Below are positions 36,638 through 46,900 of a DNA stretch of 64,000 nt, one piece after another; within the stretch, counting starts at the first letter, position 1; each line of letters opens with the position of its first letter. This DNA is from an uncultured Selenomonas sp. GTDB lineage: Bacteria > Bacillota > Negativicutes > Selenomonadales > Selenomonadaceae. The notes beneath the pieces were generated by a model. The model was given only the letters and a program-made list of their open reading frames with translations, was not told the DNA's origin and ran no database searches. The DNA is taken from positions 1 to 64,000 of the forward strand of contig CAMVGU010000013.1 in assembly GCA_947167105.1 (NCBI GenBank). Direction: 5' to 3'. Position numbers and translations under genes: made by a program.

Positions 36638-39460
36638 CTAACGATAGCTTCTACCCCGTCCTCTTAATAGCTGCGCCTGCGCTTCCTTCTTAGAAAGAAC
36701 CGTCTTGCAAAGGGACCAGTCACGGGTCTCTCTGGGAATATTATCGTACTTGACCACAAAGGGATTCTGCTGCATGACAAAGTCTATACGCTCCCTGGCC
36801 CTCTCTTCGTTGCCTTCCAAAATGTCAATCCATATATCTGAAAGAGTATCCGGTACCTGCCCAAACAAGTCATGCACGGCCTGCAAGCGCTCTGACAAGG
36901 CTTTATGGACTTTGTCTTCTATGGAGTCCTGATAGCGCAGGTTATAGACCTGCACCTCAGCGCTTACCTGCCCGATACGCTGAATGCGGCCTTTGCGCTG
37001 CTCCAAGCGGGTAGGATTCCAGGGCAGATCCAGATTTATCAGCGTGGAGAGTGTCTGCAAGTTCAAGCCTTCGCTGGCTGCATCTGTGCCCACCAGTATA
37101 CGTACACGCCGTTCACGCACCAGCTCTTTTAGCCTATCCTTCGTCTCCGGCTTGAAGCCTCCCTCAACATATACTCCCGACCTGTCACCACCGGCATAGA
37201 GCCCAATGATTTCATTAGGTATGACTTTAGCCAAATTCTCAGCCACAAATCTGGCGCTGTCATAATACTGGGAGAAAATAATGCAGCCTTGCTCCAGCCA
37301 GGGCCTGTCCTGGGCACTCACACCTTGCCGCAAAAGCTCCAGTGTTTTTTCAAATTTCGGATCTTCATCCTGGCAACTGCCCAGATGCTTTACCAGCAGG
37401 CGCAGGGCTTCCACTTCTTCAGTTGTAAGCGCCTTGACCGTGCTTTCTGCCTCCTCATCTGCTTCTTCCATTTCCATCTCAGCATCGAACTCATCTGCCA
37501 GAATGGCACGCCCTTCCTCTGTCCAGGCCAAAAGTTTTCGGGCAGTGGCTTCCCCTGCCGCTATGGTGCTGCCGATGCGTTTCAGCAACATAGTGGCAAG
37601 AAAGCCCCCGGCTTTGACCCGCCGGGACAGCATTTGGCAAAATGCCTCAGCCTGCCTATAGGCGTTCGCATAAGGCCCCATCAGAGGCAGGGCCTCCTTG
37701 TCATAGATTTTCACGGCTATACGGGGCAAATAGGGCCTCCCTGTTTCTGGATCAATGTGTTCCTCCAAGGTCTTGCGGGTGCGCCTGATGATATGCCTGA
37801 TATAAGGGTTCTCCGTATGCAGGAAATCATCCTCCATATAGAGATTCTCTGCCCGGTCGATTATCATCTGCCGCTGCTGCGTGAGCCAGCCATAGTCTTC
37901 CTTGGCAAGCACTTTTTGTTCGTCTGGAAGTCCCAGCCGCTGCCTGAAAATCATAAGATTTCGCGCTGCGTTTGTATCCAGAGTATAGGGCAGGGGCAGG
38001 GGGTTACGCATAATATCCCACATTTCAATGGGTTTTCTGGGTGGATGCCTGTCACCGCAGATGATGTCCAGCATGGTTTGCGGTGCCTTGCGCCAACAAC
38101 TCTGCTGATTGCCCAGTATGCCGTGAGCGCGGGACAGTTCAGCCGGGCTGAGGGCCGCGAGCAGGTCATATGCTTCTATGGTATGAGTCTGCACGGGCGT
38201 AGCCGTAGCCAAAAGTAGACTGTGGGTTCTCAGGGAAATTTGCTGAATGAAATCCAGCAGGAAATTTCTGTCCGCCTTGTGCTTGTCAGCGTCCTTGTCA
38301 GCATTCCTTCTGCGGGCGCGGTGTGCCTCGTCCAACACCACGCATTCATATTCCCTGGACAGCAAAAGGTCTCTTGCCTCTGTGCGCCGCGTCACCAATC
38401 CCTGGGACACCAGCCCTACCCGGCGAGGGCAGTTCAGGATGGATTTCGTGCCCTCAGCCTGATAAAAGAAGCCCTGCTCATCCTGCCAGCCATTTCCCAG
38501 CCAGATGGCGCTTGGCAGCTTAAGCAGGGAGAAAATTTCCTCCTGCCACTGGGAGAGCAGGGTCTTGGGCACAATGATGAGTACCGGCTTATCACCGTAA
38601 AGAGCCATAAGCTGGGCGGAAAGAGCCAGTTGCACTGTCTTTCCCAGTCCCACCTGATCGGCCAGCAGGAATCTGGCCCCCTCCGGAGTCAGATGAGCAC
38701 GGAAAGCCAGTTCAACAAAATATTTTTGATGTGCCCAAAGCCCTCGCTCCTGGCGAAAGACAGGCTCCTCCACTGCCACCTGCTCCGGCTTGGGTTCCTT
38801 CTCCTGCCGCCACTTGGAGAGGGGCAACACCTGTCTGCCGGAAATACGCTCTGCATCCTTTACCACAAAATCTGCCAGAGGCACAGCATATTCACTGTGC
38901 CAGAAAAAGTCAAACTCCGCCTGCATCCAGTCTGCAAGATTCGGGTCATCATCTTCCCAAACCAGCTCATAATTCAGGTCAAAGGCGCTTTTAGTCTCAT
39001 TGATGCTGCCCACAAAAGAGCTTCTCCTGCCATTGGCATAGGTGATGATGCCTCCTTTGCCGTGCATCAGCCCGTAAACTTCATCCGGCAGCACCCTGAT
39101 TTCCAGCTTGCTTCTGCCCTCTGCATCCTTCATCATCAGCCTGACGAAGCGGGCCAGACGCTCTTTTCCGGCAGGCTCCGTGTATTTATCCTCGGGGCAG
39201 GCAGCACACCATTCCTGCTGCATTGCCCGGCCAGATGACAGTGAATCTGCCAGTTTCGCCGCCCTGACATCCTCCGGCTGCAAATGGGAATTGCAGATCA
39301 CCCGCACCGTACCCGAGACATTTTCCAATGCCTCCCCTGCAATCTCCACAATGGCAGAAGTAAAGTACCCTGCCAGCCTGTCATAGGATTTTGCCCCTGC
39401 CAGGCGCTCTGACAAAAAATCTATCCCCAGTCCCCGCCGTGATGAATATGGATGTACCAT
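36638..39460 (-). CDS. PLD-nuclease/SNF2-type helicase of the defence cassette
   Basis: 940 residues from MVHPYSSRRGLG (GGAG 9 bases upstream); two earlier ATGs lack a ribosome site. N-terminal phospholipase-D-like domain: LMHGKGGIITYANGRRSSFVGSIN (about 131-154) gives the HxK...N pattern. Superfamily 2 helicase core: GLGKT at 271-275, VVLDEAH at 374-380, LLLATATPVQTH, and a C-terminal helicase half with ILVGTDAASEGLNLQTL and QRKGRIQRIGQ. Predicted to move on DNA and, through the PLD part, cut or bind it. Starts 4 bases after the methylase stop. Confidence 0.92.
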   Translation of the reverse strand: MVHPYSSRRGLGIDFLSERLAGAKSYDRLAGYFTSAIVEIAGEALENVSGTVRVICNSHLQPEDVRAAKLADSLSSGRAMQQEWCAACPEDKYTEPAGKERLARFVRLMMKDAEGRSKLEIRVLPDEVYGLMHGKGGIITYANGRRSSFVGSINETKSAFDLNYELVWEDDDPNLADWMQAEFDFFWHSEYAVPLADFVVKDAERISGRQVLPLSKWRQEKEPKPEQVAVEEPVFRQERGLWAHQKYFVELAFRAHLTPEGARFLLADQVGLGKTVQLALSAQLMALYGDKPVLIIVPKTLLSQWQEEIFSLLKLPSAIWLGNGWQDEQGFFYQAEGTKSILNCPRRVGLVSQGLVTRRTEARDLLLSREYECVVLDEAHRARRRNADKDADKHKADRNFLLDFIQQISLRTHSLLLATATPVQTHTIEAYDLLAALSPAELSRAHGILGNQQSCWRKAPQTMLDIICGDRHPPRKPIEMWDIMRNPLPLPYTLDTNAARNLMIFRQRLGLPDEQKVLAKEDYGWLTQQRQMIIDRAENLYMEDDFLHTENPYIRHIIRRTRKTLEEHIDPETGRPYLPRIAVKIYDKEALPLMGPYANAYRQAEAFCQMLSRRVKAGGFLATMLLKRIGSTIAAGEATARKLLAWTEEGRAILADEFDAEMEMEEADEEAESTVKALTTEEVEALRLLVKHLGSCQDEDPKFEKTLELLRQGVSAQDRPWLEQGCIIFSQYYDSARFVAENLAKVIPNEIIGLYAGGDRSGVYVEGGFKPETKDRLKELVRERRVRILVGTDAASEGLNLQTLSTLINLDLPWNPTRLEQRKGRIQRIGQVSAEVQVYNLRYQDSIEDKVHKALSERLQAVHDLFGQVPDTLSDIWIDILEGNEERARERIDFVMQQNPFVVKYDNIPRETRDWSLCKTVLSKKEAQAQLLRGRGRSYR

Positions 39461-39464
39461 CTGC

Positions 39465-42362
39465 TCACACTCCATCATGGGCCACCAGGGCCAGCAGCAT
39501 TTCCGCCATCTCGGCCGACTGGCTCCAATGTGCCTTCATATTGCCAATATCCTTGACTTCCATAAGAAAGCCAAGCAGAAGCTTCACCATCTCTCGCTGC
39601 TCCCAATAACTCGTAAGTTCCGTCCTGAGATAGGCAAGTGCGTTCTGGGGGTTCATATCGGCCTTTACACCTGCATAAATAGCCACAAAAATCGTTCGCA
39701 GCAAGGAGTGGGCAAAATCCGGCACATCATTTAAGGCCCTCTCTGCCATTTCCACAGGAGTCTTGAGCCTGGCAGTATTTGCCCGCTCGCTGGCCAGCAG
39801 TTGGCTGTAGCCGGCGATGCCAAAGCCTCTGGCATATTCCTGATAGGTGGCTATCTTATAGTCCCCGAGCTTTTCGCTTTCCAATCCCTTCAGATAGAAT
39901 TTCTCCGCCGGACTGAGGCTGCGCCATCTCTGCCTGTCGAAGCCGTGAGGTATGATGCAGCCATAGGCAATGTCCTTGGCCTTTTCAATCACCCGGACAA
40001 TCTGGCTGCCCTTGGGGCTGGTGATGGCTTTTTCCAGCTCGTAGTCCAAATCCAGCTCATCAATGGCTGCGTAAGAGGTAAGGACTTTCAAAGAAGCGGC
40101 ATAGGCGGCCAGCACATAATCCGGGTCGGAGAAATTAGGCTCCTCCGCATTATCCAGCCGTTCCATACTGGCAATCTGATTCTCCACTTCCTCCTGGATC
40201 TCCTCATAGACTTCATTCAGGAAAGCCTCATCCGTGCCTGTACGCCTCCGCAGCACCAGGAGCACAGTGCCTTTCACATAGTTGCCGGACTTCAGCCCGC
40301 TGGCATCTGTCTCAGTGACGATATTCCAGGCGGCAGTGACGGAAAGCCCTGCCTGCCAGAGAATCAGGGCCAGCTGTGCCCAGACCGCGGGACTGGAATG
40401 GGTAAACATGACAATCTGCATACCGTCTTCCGGCATATGGTTGGCAAGATTCGTGTAGATATCCACCATCGTCCGGGCAAAGCTGTCATCCCCCCGCACC
40501 GCCAGTACACGTTTGCTGTCCGTGTAGCCCTCGGGAAAAATGGCGGGCAACAGCTTTTTATCCCAGGCCAGAAAGTATTCGGAAAGCTCATGGTAATTTA
40601 CTGCATCCGCATAAGGGGGGTCGGTAATCCAGAAGCGAGCCGAATGGTGTACCTGGCGGGCATCGCAGAGGGAAACACTTGCATTAGTACGAATCGGATT
40701 TACATACTCCCCCATACCAAACCATAATGTTGCTAAACTTTCCGACGTTCTGCTCCCCCAGTTGAACATAGTATTTAACGCCTGATTGTAATAGGTCTGC
40801 GCCAATACATCACGAGCTGAAATCCAACGACACAATTTAGAATTAAAATCCACGCAACGATTCAGCCCCAAAATCCCCGCTGCCTTAGCCGCCTGATTTC
40901 CCTCCCCTTGCACCTGCTCCGCCAGCAGGGCCAGCACCAGTAGTTGCCTGGGAGTAAAGAGCTGATGCCAGTAACGCCAGCCTCGTTCTCTTATGATTTG
41001 GTCTGTGTTGTACCCTGATTCAATGCCCATACCGGGCACCAGCCCCTCGACCTGCCACTTGGCAAAATGCGCCGCCACATAATTATGCACCGCCGCTTCA
41101 TTGCCTAAGTCCCTGGCATCCGGGGCCGTGTAATAACGCACTCTGTGCTTCTCGTCAATCTGCTTTTCATAACGGATAGCATAGAGCCTGTCCTGATAGA
41201 GATCCTCCGGGCGCGGCTCCCACTCATCCTGCTCCCACTGGCGCAAGCCGTAAATGACAGCGCCATCCTCCCCTGTGCGGTCACGGCGCAGGGCGGTTAT
41301 GGGAGTACTGCGATGGCAATGGGGGCAGATGAGCTCACTGTTTTTCACCGTGCCCGCCTCTGCTGCGTCTTTCAGCCCTGCTGTGTCCGTTTCCACAATA
41401 TCAATGTGGAATTCTCTCCCCTCCGGCCTTTCCCGCAGCACTGCCCTGACCTGCCCTGCCCTTGCTCCCACAACCAGAGAGGGCAGCAGGGGCACCTTCC
41501 AACCACATTCCGGACAGGTGGCTTCCACGCAGTAGAGGTAGGACAGGGCCTGGGCGCCATTTGCCCCCCGCTCTATGCCAAGTGCCTCTATCTGCCTTTT
41601 TACATTGTCATAGGCCCTCTGCTGAAACTTTCGCACCTGCTGCCGTGTGGCTTCATCCGCTCCCGCCAGGTGGATATCCGCCCAGGTGAGCAGCCCTGCA
41701 ATGGGATTCAGGTCGCTGGCCACCACCTCACAGCCCAACCGTGCCGCTTCAAAGGGAATGGAGCCACCCCCGGCAAAGCAGTCTCCCACCGAAAGCCTTT
41801 CCCCGTAACGCTTTTTTGACATTTCCTCTATGAATTCCTGCAGGCTCCGGGCCTTAGTGCCGCAATGGCCGTTGATCTTCTCCCAGGTTTTTTCACCTAA
41901 GTTTTCCATTTCCTCGGAACGCAGGGCACCGGCGATTTTCTCATCGTAGTTCAAAGTCTCCCAAGCCAGCCGCTCCAGCTCCTCACGCTCCCTGGGAGGC
42001 ATTTCCCTGGGCCAGCGGCTTCCCCACGCCTTATATTCCGCTTCATGGGCCTGATAGAATTCCGGTTGTTTCTCCGCCAGTATTTCCAGCACGGCTCTGC
42101 AGGAGAGGGGCTTGCGACGCTGCCACAAGCTTTCACTATCCATGCCCATCAGCCGCAGGAAAGTCTCCATATCCCCCTGCTTGTCCGAAGTAGCCGGCAG
42201 CAGGCAGCCCAAAATAGCCCCCCGCACCAAAGTCAAGGGCTTCCTGCCCCACCACTTCCCCAACCCCGTGATGGTCTGCCCCTGGGAGGACTTGCGCTCC
42301 TTATAGCATTCCTTGGATAGCTTGCTCACCGGGAATTGCTCTTCGATAAATGATTTGCTCAC
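39465..42362 (-). CDS. DUF1156 adenine-specific DNA methyltransferase (COG1743)
   Basis: 965 residues from a GTG (VSKSFIEEQFPV; GGGAGG 9 bases upstream); a longer frame adds 41 residues unlike the family. The DUF1156 start block FPVSKLSKECYKERKS and TGLGKWWGRKPL precede the SAM site DCFAGGGSIPFEAARLG (194-210) and the N6-adenine catalytic motif DPPY near 580 (ITDPPYADAVNYHELSE). Two zinc ribbons, CPECGW near 282 and CPHCHR near 345, sit between. The family includes, as I recall, PglXI of type 3 BREX. It should mark host DNA. No pglZ or brx genes are present. Lies 16 bases after the antitoxin gene. Confidence 0.93.
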   Translation of the reverse strand: MSKSFIEEQFPVSKLSKECYKERKSSQGQTITGLGKWWGRKPLTLVRGAILGCLLPATSDKQGDMETFLRLMGMDSESLWQRRKPLSCRAVLEILAEKQPEFYQAHEAEYKAWGSRWPREMPPREREELERLAWETLNYDEKIAGALRSEEMENLGEKTWEKINGHCGTKARSLQEFIEEMSKKRYGERLSVGDCFAGGGSIPFEAARLGCEVVASDLNPIAGLLTWADIHLAGADEATRQQVRKFQQRAYDNVKRQIEALGIERGANGAQALSYLYCVEATCPECGWKVPLLPSLVVGARAGQVRAVLRERPEGREFHIDIVETDTAGLKDAAEAGTVKNSELICPHCHRSTPITALRRDRTGEDGAVIYGLRQWEQDEWEPRPEDLYQDRLYAIRYEKQIDEKHRVRYYTAPDARDLGNEAAVHNYVAAHFAKWQVEGLVPGMGIESGYNTDQIIRERGWRYWHQLFTPRQLLVLALLAEQVQGEGNQAAKAAGILGLNRCVDFNSKLCRWISARDVLAQTYYNQALNTMFNWGSRTSESLATLWFGMGEYVNPIRTNASVSLCDARQVHHSARFWITDPPYADAVNYHELSEYFLAWDKKLLPAIFPEGYTDSKRVLAVRGDDSFARTMVDIYTNLANHMPEDGMQIVMFTHSSPAVWAQLALILWQAGLSVTAAWNIVTETDASGLKSGNYVKGTVLLVLRRRTGTDEAFLNEVYEEIQEEVENQIASMERLDNAEEPNFSDPDYVLAAYAASLKVLTSYAAIDELDLDYELEKAITSPKGSQIVRVIEKAKDIAYGCIIPHGFDRQRWRSLSPAEKFYLKGLESEKLGDYKIATYQEYARGFGIAGYSQLLASERANTARLKTPVEMAERALNDVPDFAHSLLRTIFVAIYAGVKADMNPQNALAYLRTELTSYWEQREMVKLLLGFLMEVKDIGNMKAHWSQSAEMAEMLLALVAHDGV

Positions 42363-42378
42363 TTGGCACTGCCTCCCT

Positions 42379-42669
42379 TTAAGTACCGACTTTTTTGGGA
42401 GTAAAGGATATATTGAGCACCATCCCCATACCATCGGCAAGCCTTTGCAGCAACCTGATGGAGGGATTTCTGGAGCCGTTTTCAATGCGGCTTATTTCCG
42501 TCTGGGCAATGCCTGTTCGCTCAGCCAGTTCCTTCTGAGTAAGGTTATTGGAAGTTCTGGCATCAATGATGGCACGAATAATATTGAATTCCGGCTGCAT
42601 TTCCTCGTATGCCTTGGCAAATTCAGGGTCACGCATACACTCACCCTTAAACTGTTGCAGACTTTTCAT
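42379..42669 (-). CDS. XRE-family antitoxin (HigA-like)
   Basis: 96 residues from MKSLQQFKGECM; a GTG three codons earlier is the alternative start. Helix-turn-helix LTQKELAERTGIAQTEISRIENG (about residues 44-66), flanked N-terminally by a segment matching HigA partners of Gp49-type toxins. Its start overlaps the toxin gene by 23 bases. Expected to bind the toxin and repress the pair's promoter. Confidence 0.88.
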   Translation of the reverse strand: MKSLQQFKGECMRDPEFAKAYEEMQPEFNIIRAIIDARTSNNLTQKELAERTGIAQTEISRIENGSRNPSIRLLQRLADGMGMVLNISFTPKKVGT

Positions 42670-43021
42670 TTTCCTCACGCTTTCTACGAATATAGTCCTC
42701 TCGGCGACTTTTAGCTATTCTGATTTCTTCCAGCGGTGTTTTTTGTGTCTTTTTGATAAAGCAATTGGTGATGATGATCTTTCCTTCAATGCAAAAGAAA
42801 AATAATGCTCGTGTCAGATTGTTACCAAGTTTACAACGCAGTTCAAATATACCATCAACCAAATGCTTGGTATACGGTTCACGCAGGGACGTTCCCTTAT
42901 CCTCTAACACTTCCATCAGGCTGACCAGCTTGGCTCGCATTTTACTGTCTAACCCTAAAAGAAAATCCTCAACCGGTGTTTTCCCGTCAGCAGTTTCGTA
43001 AAATTCAACTTCAAAATTCAT
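42647..43021 (-). CDS. Type II toxin, HigB/Gp49-like (RelE fold)
   Basis: 124 residues from MNFEVEFYETADGKTPV (GAGG 9 bases upstream). Hallmarks of the phage Gp49/DUF891 group: EDFLLGLDSKMRAKL, GIFELRCKLGNNLTRALFFF and KKTQKTPLEEI. Such toxins cleave mRNA at the ribosome. The toxin-before-antitoxin order is typical of HigBA. The module interrupts the defence cassette between DUF3780 and the methylase. Confidence 0.9.
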   Translation of the reverse strand: MNFEVEFYETADGKTPVEDFLLGLDSKMRAKLVSLMEVLEDKGTSLREPYTKHLVDGIFELRCKLGNNLTRALFFFCIEGKIIITNCFIKKTQKTPLEEIRIAKSRREDYIRRKREENEKSATV

Positions 43022-43089
43022 TTACATCTACCTCAACAATATTATATGAAATATATCTCATATTGTCAAAAGTAATCGTCAGTTGATTC

Positions 43090-43345
43090 CTACAATATAA
43101 AACATCCCAGCCTTCCCCTCTACTCCCACCACCGCTTCGCGGTCCCCCGCCCCCAATGGGGGCGGACTTTTGCAGCGCTGCGCAGAAGACAACGGTAATC
43201 CCGCGCCCAGGGATGGGCGCTGCCGCCCTCGTTCTCCAAGGAAGGGAACAAGGGCGGCGGTTTTCTTTGGTTAATTTCTTTGTCCACACAAAGAAAGTAA
43301 CACCACGAGCCATGCCCGCTAGCGAAAAAAGCCCTCCTCAAGGGA
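43090..43345. repeat. Non-coding dispersed structured repeat
   Basis: A series of palindromes in the 335-base gap before the toxin: ACCGCTTCGCGGT; GCCCCCAATGGGGGC; CCGCCCTCGTTC (43222-43233) with its near complement ending at 43260; and TTTCTTTGT (43275-43283) with ACAAAGAAA (43288-43296). Base usage differs sharply from the genes, and the minus-strand reading (VTFFVWTKKLTKENRR) matches a repeat often mis-annotated as a gene. I consider it an inserted element, not coding. Confidence 0.6.
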
Positions 43346-43356
43346 AGGCTTTTTCT

Positions 43357-43911
43357 TTAACGAGTATAAGTCGTTTCTGTGAGTTCCAGCCCCACAGCCT
43401 GGGGCTCGTCCACAGGATTTTCACAGAGAATATAGCGCAGAGCCATGCGCCAGCCCTTTCTGTCCCCCAGTTTCCCGGAGGCAGCATTGGTCATGGTATA
43501 GAGCCACCAGCGTTCCTCCGGCAGGAACCCCTGCCAGTTACGGATAGCTCTGGGGATACCGGCGGATTCATTGTATTCGATGCCCCACAGCAGCACCAGA
43601 AGCTCCTTGCCAAGCTGCCGCTCCAGGGCAGTCCCCCCCGTGGCAAATTTGCCCACGGGCTTTTTGGCTTCCTTCAAGCGGCGATTGAACTCTGCCGTCA
43701 CATCTTTCTGCACCGCCTCCCATTTGCGGCGGGGGACCCTCAGCTTCAATATGTCTCCGGCCTCCAAGGGTTGCTCGGTGTCCGGTGCCTCGGCCCAGCC
43801 AAAGCGTTCATAGACCTCCACAGGCTCCTTACGGTCTTTGGGCTTCACTATATAGAAATGGTTGCTCGTTTCCACGGGATTATATCCAAAGCCGGCGTAG
43901 CCCTTTTTCAT
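43357..43911 (-). CDS. DUF3780 protein of the defence cassette
   Basis: 184 residues, MKKGYAGFGYNPVETSNHFYIV at the start. The family has no known activity; it occurs with DUF499 ATPases and DUF1156 methylases. Visible features are an aromatic, Trp-rich centre (LVLLWGIEYNESAGIPRAIRNWQGFLPEERWWLYTMTNAASG) and no Cys pairs or membrane segments. Overlaps the DUF499 gene by 4 bases (ATGA), so the two are co-translated and probably interact. Confidence 0.88.
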   Translation of the reverse strand: MKKGYAGFGYNPVETSNHFYIVKPKDRKEPVEVYERFGWAEAPDTEQPLEAGDILKLRVPRRKWEAVQKDVTAEFNRRLKEAKKPVGKFATGGTALERQLGKELLVLLWGIEYNESAGIPRAIRNWQGFLPEERWWLYTMTNAASGKLGDRKGWRMALRYILCENPVDEPQAVGLELTETTYTR

Positions 43912-46900
43912 TGCTCGATATCTCCTTCGTGTCCCAGCTTCGATAAGTCAAATTTCCTGCGGGCAGCCCATTCCTTAAACTTGGCACCGCTCTTAAAAAG
44001 TAAGCGCTTGTACTCCAGGGTCACTTCTGATTCCAGATTTTGCCTGCGGAAGCTGCGCTCGCGCACGAAATCAATAATCTCCTGCATATTCTTGGGAGCA
44101 TATACTGCATTAGTTGTCAAATCAACGTAGCTGCGCCCGTTGCTTTTATCACTGATAACCGCAGTGACATCCTGCAAAGATACCTCTCCCAGCGCTGCTA
44201 GTTCCTCCAGCTCCTTGTAGACAGCAGAAGTGTCAGAAAGATTCTTCTTTGACCTATAGACAAAGGTTAAGGCTCTCTCTTCATCAATTTCATGCGCTGC
44301 TGATCGTCCCCCATGTTCTATGGAAATAGACTTGTTGTCTATTATCTCCCCATTATACAGGGCCACCACCCGCACATAGCGGCAGTCCTCGGGCACATGG
44401 ATATCCTGGCCGTCATAGAGGCTGCCGTTTTCCCTTGGCTCACTGCCGTCTGTTGTGTAATACACATCATAGTGCTCATTGACAGAAAGGGTCACCACCC
44501 TGCCCTCCGGAGTGAGCCTGTCCCCATACTTGATGGGTGCATGGCAGATATGCTCCACCACAGGGCCTGCCTCTCGCCTGCCCGTGGGGTCAATGCAGAG
44601 GAAGCGCAGGCATGGCTCCCTGCTGGTCATTATATTCCCCTGCACCTCATGGGAGGCCGTGGTGGGGTCAGCACCTATGTCATAGTAGACTGTGCCCCCC
44701 ACACCATGCACCCGCAGGGTAAAGACTTGCGTCTCACAGTCATAACTCACATCCTCCACCTGCACTTCTGTAGGCTCTAGCTGGAAAGGACCTTTCTGCA
44801 AGTACCCCCCTGTCTCCCGCCATACATCCTTCTTCAACGCATCCTGCCTGAGTGCCTCCATCTGGTCAGGATGATACCATTCCCAAGAAGGCATGGTGGC
44901 AGCACGATCAAGAATCTGCGACCACTGCATTTCCTTCTGGGTAAAGAGGCGCTGCTCGCACTTCCGCACCAGGGTGGAGAGAAAAGCATCCTCCCTGGAA
45001 AAATCGCTGTACTTGTGGTTTTCCTTCAGGCAGTTTATGATTTGCTCCTCGCCGTCAAAGTGATTATCCTTGAATTCCAGCTTGAAATCGGCACTGCGGA
45101 TTCTGTAATTTTCATTGCGACCTATAGGATAATACAGAGTAACAAAAGTCTCGCGAATGGTAGAAAAAAGGTTCTGTATTGCCTTGTCCAGATGAGCCTC
45201 CGCCTCTATATACTGCTGGTCGCGCTCAGAGAGATGCTCTGCCTTCATTTTTTCCACAATGCTCTGAATAGCCTTCAGGCGCTTGCTGTTTTCATAGAGT
45301 TTCTCCATCATATCCCGTTCCCCTGACAGGAACATCACGCGGTTCTTGTATGAAGTCTCCTCGTAAAAAGCCTGCAAATCAGGATGCAGTTCCCTGCCGG
45401 GGTGGGGTTCAAAAATCACCAGACTGATATCCTCCCGGCTAAGAGCTATTTCATCCACCGCAGGGAATACAAAGACCTTCTGATAGCAGCTTTTCAGGCC
45501 TGGCTTGAAATTTTCGGCAAGGATTTTCCTTAATTCTTTGCGGGCATTTTCCGGGGTGTAGGACTGCATCAAAGTATTCATCTCAGCTACCATATTTTTG
45601 GTATCCTGATAGTAGATAAGGCCCCGGTTATCCGTCTTGATATACCAGCAGTCGCTTTTGAGCCTGCCTATGACTTCCTGGACGATGTTGAAATCAACCC
45701 CAGGCTCCGCCGCAAAGCCGCAAGCATCATTTTCCGTCAGTCCCAGTGTACCCTGCATGGCAGTAGAGAGGGAGGAAAACAGGAGCATGCGGGCCATGCG
45801 TCCTGCGTAATCCTTGCCATCACCGCGCTCCGCGTCCACAGCCTCTGCCACCGAGCGCCCCTGTTGGGCAATATCATGGCTGACGGCATTCTCCAGTGAC
45901 GGCTTGATGCTCCTGACCATGGAGAAAAGGCGTTCCTGATTCAAGTCAATGTCATAAACATGAATCAGGCTTTTCTGCTCTGCCATACCGCTCTCGTAGA
46001 ACCGACGCACAATCTGACGCATCAGCTTCAAAAGTCCCCTGGTTTGCCGGACACTGGTATTTTCCTTAAAACGGGCATAAAGCTCCTTCAAACCGGGATG
46101 AAAGGGATAGGAATCCGTCACTCCCTGATAAACAGCCGCCTCGGAATAGTTGGTGATGCCCAGCTTGCGAGCCTTGCCCACCGCCTCCTTATAGGCAATG
46201 GCAATCTCATTCTTATCCTGAGCATAATTATTTGAAATAGGCTCGTTTTCAAATAAGCGCACCCGCATGATGTCGTATACTTCATCGGAATTGTGCTTGA
46301 CCGGCTGCACATCCCTGGCCTGTCGCTCCACTTCGGATTTCAGATCATCCAACTGAGAGAATGCCTGCTGCACCATCTGACTGCCCACTTCGTAGGCTGC
46401 ATCCAGATCAGACAGCACCACGCAAACCTGGGAGAGTTCCTTCCTGCCCAAGGCACTGAACAGATTGGAAAGTGCTCTGGTGGTTACCACTGCCAAATCC
46501 GCATTGCCGATTTTTTCCGTACGGGCATAGTCCAGATAGGGGGGCAACTCATCCAAAAGCAGCAGGACTTTCTGCCCCTTTAAGAGGTTCACCCAGGCAT
46601 TTTCCCCCGGTGCTTTCATCTGCTTGTTATATTCCCTGAACAGCTCCCCCTGCCCCAACTGCTCGGAAATACTGCCCCAAATGCCATACTCGTAGTTCTC
46701 CCGACCGGAAATTGTCACCACCTTGATTTCCCCTAAATCCACATATTCCCGGTTCAGCATGCTCTTCCTGAGTTCTGCATGCTGTGCCAAAAGTCCTGTG
46801 GCTATCATGCAATGGGTCTTGCCGCCTCCCATGGCCTGGGTAAGCTTCACCAGCCCCGTATCTGATTTGCCGGCAAACCTTGCAAACACGATATCCAGAA

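Noticed and set aside
43011-43341. Open frames of 73-100 residues reading VTFFVWTKK... on the minus strand
   Set aside because: They run through palindromic repeat sequence, have no ribosome site and odd composition; treated as a dispersed repeat.
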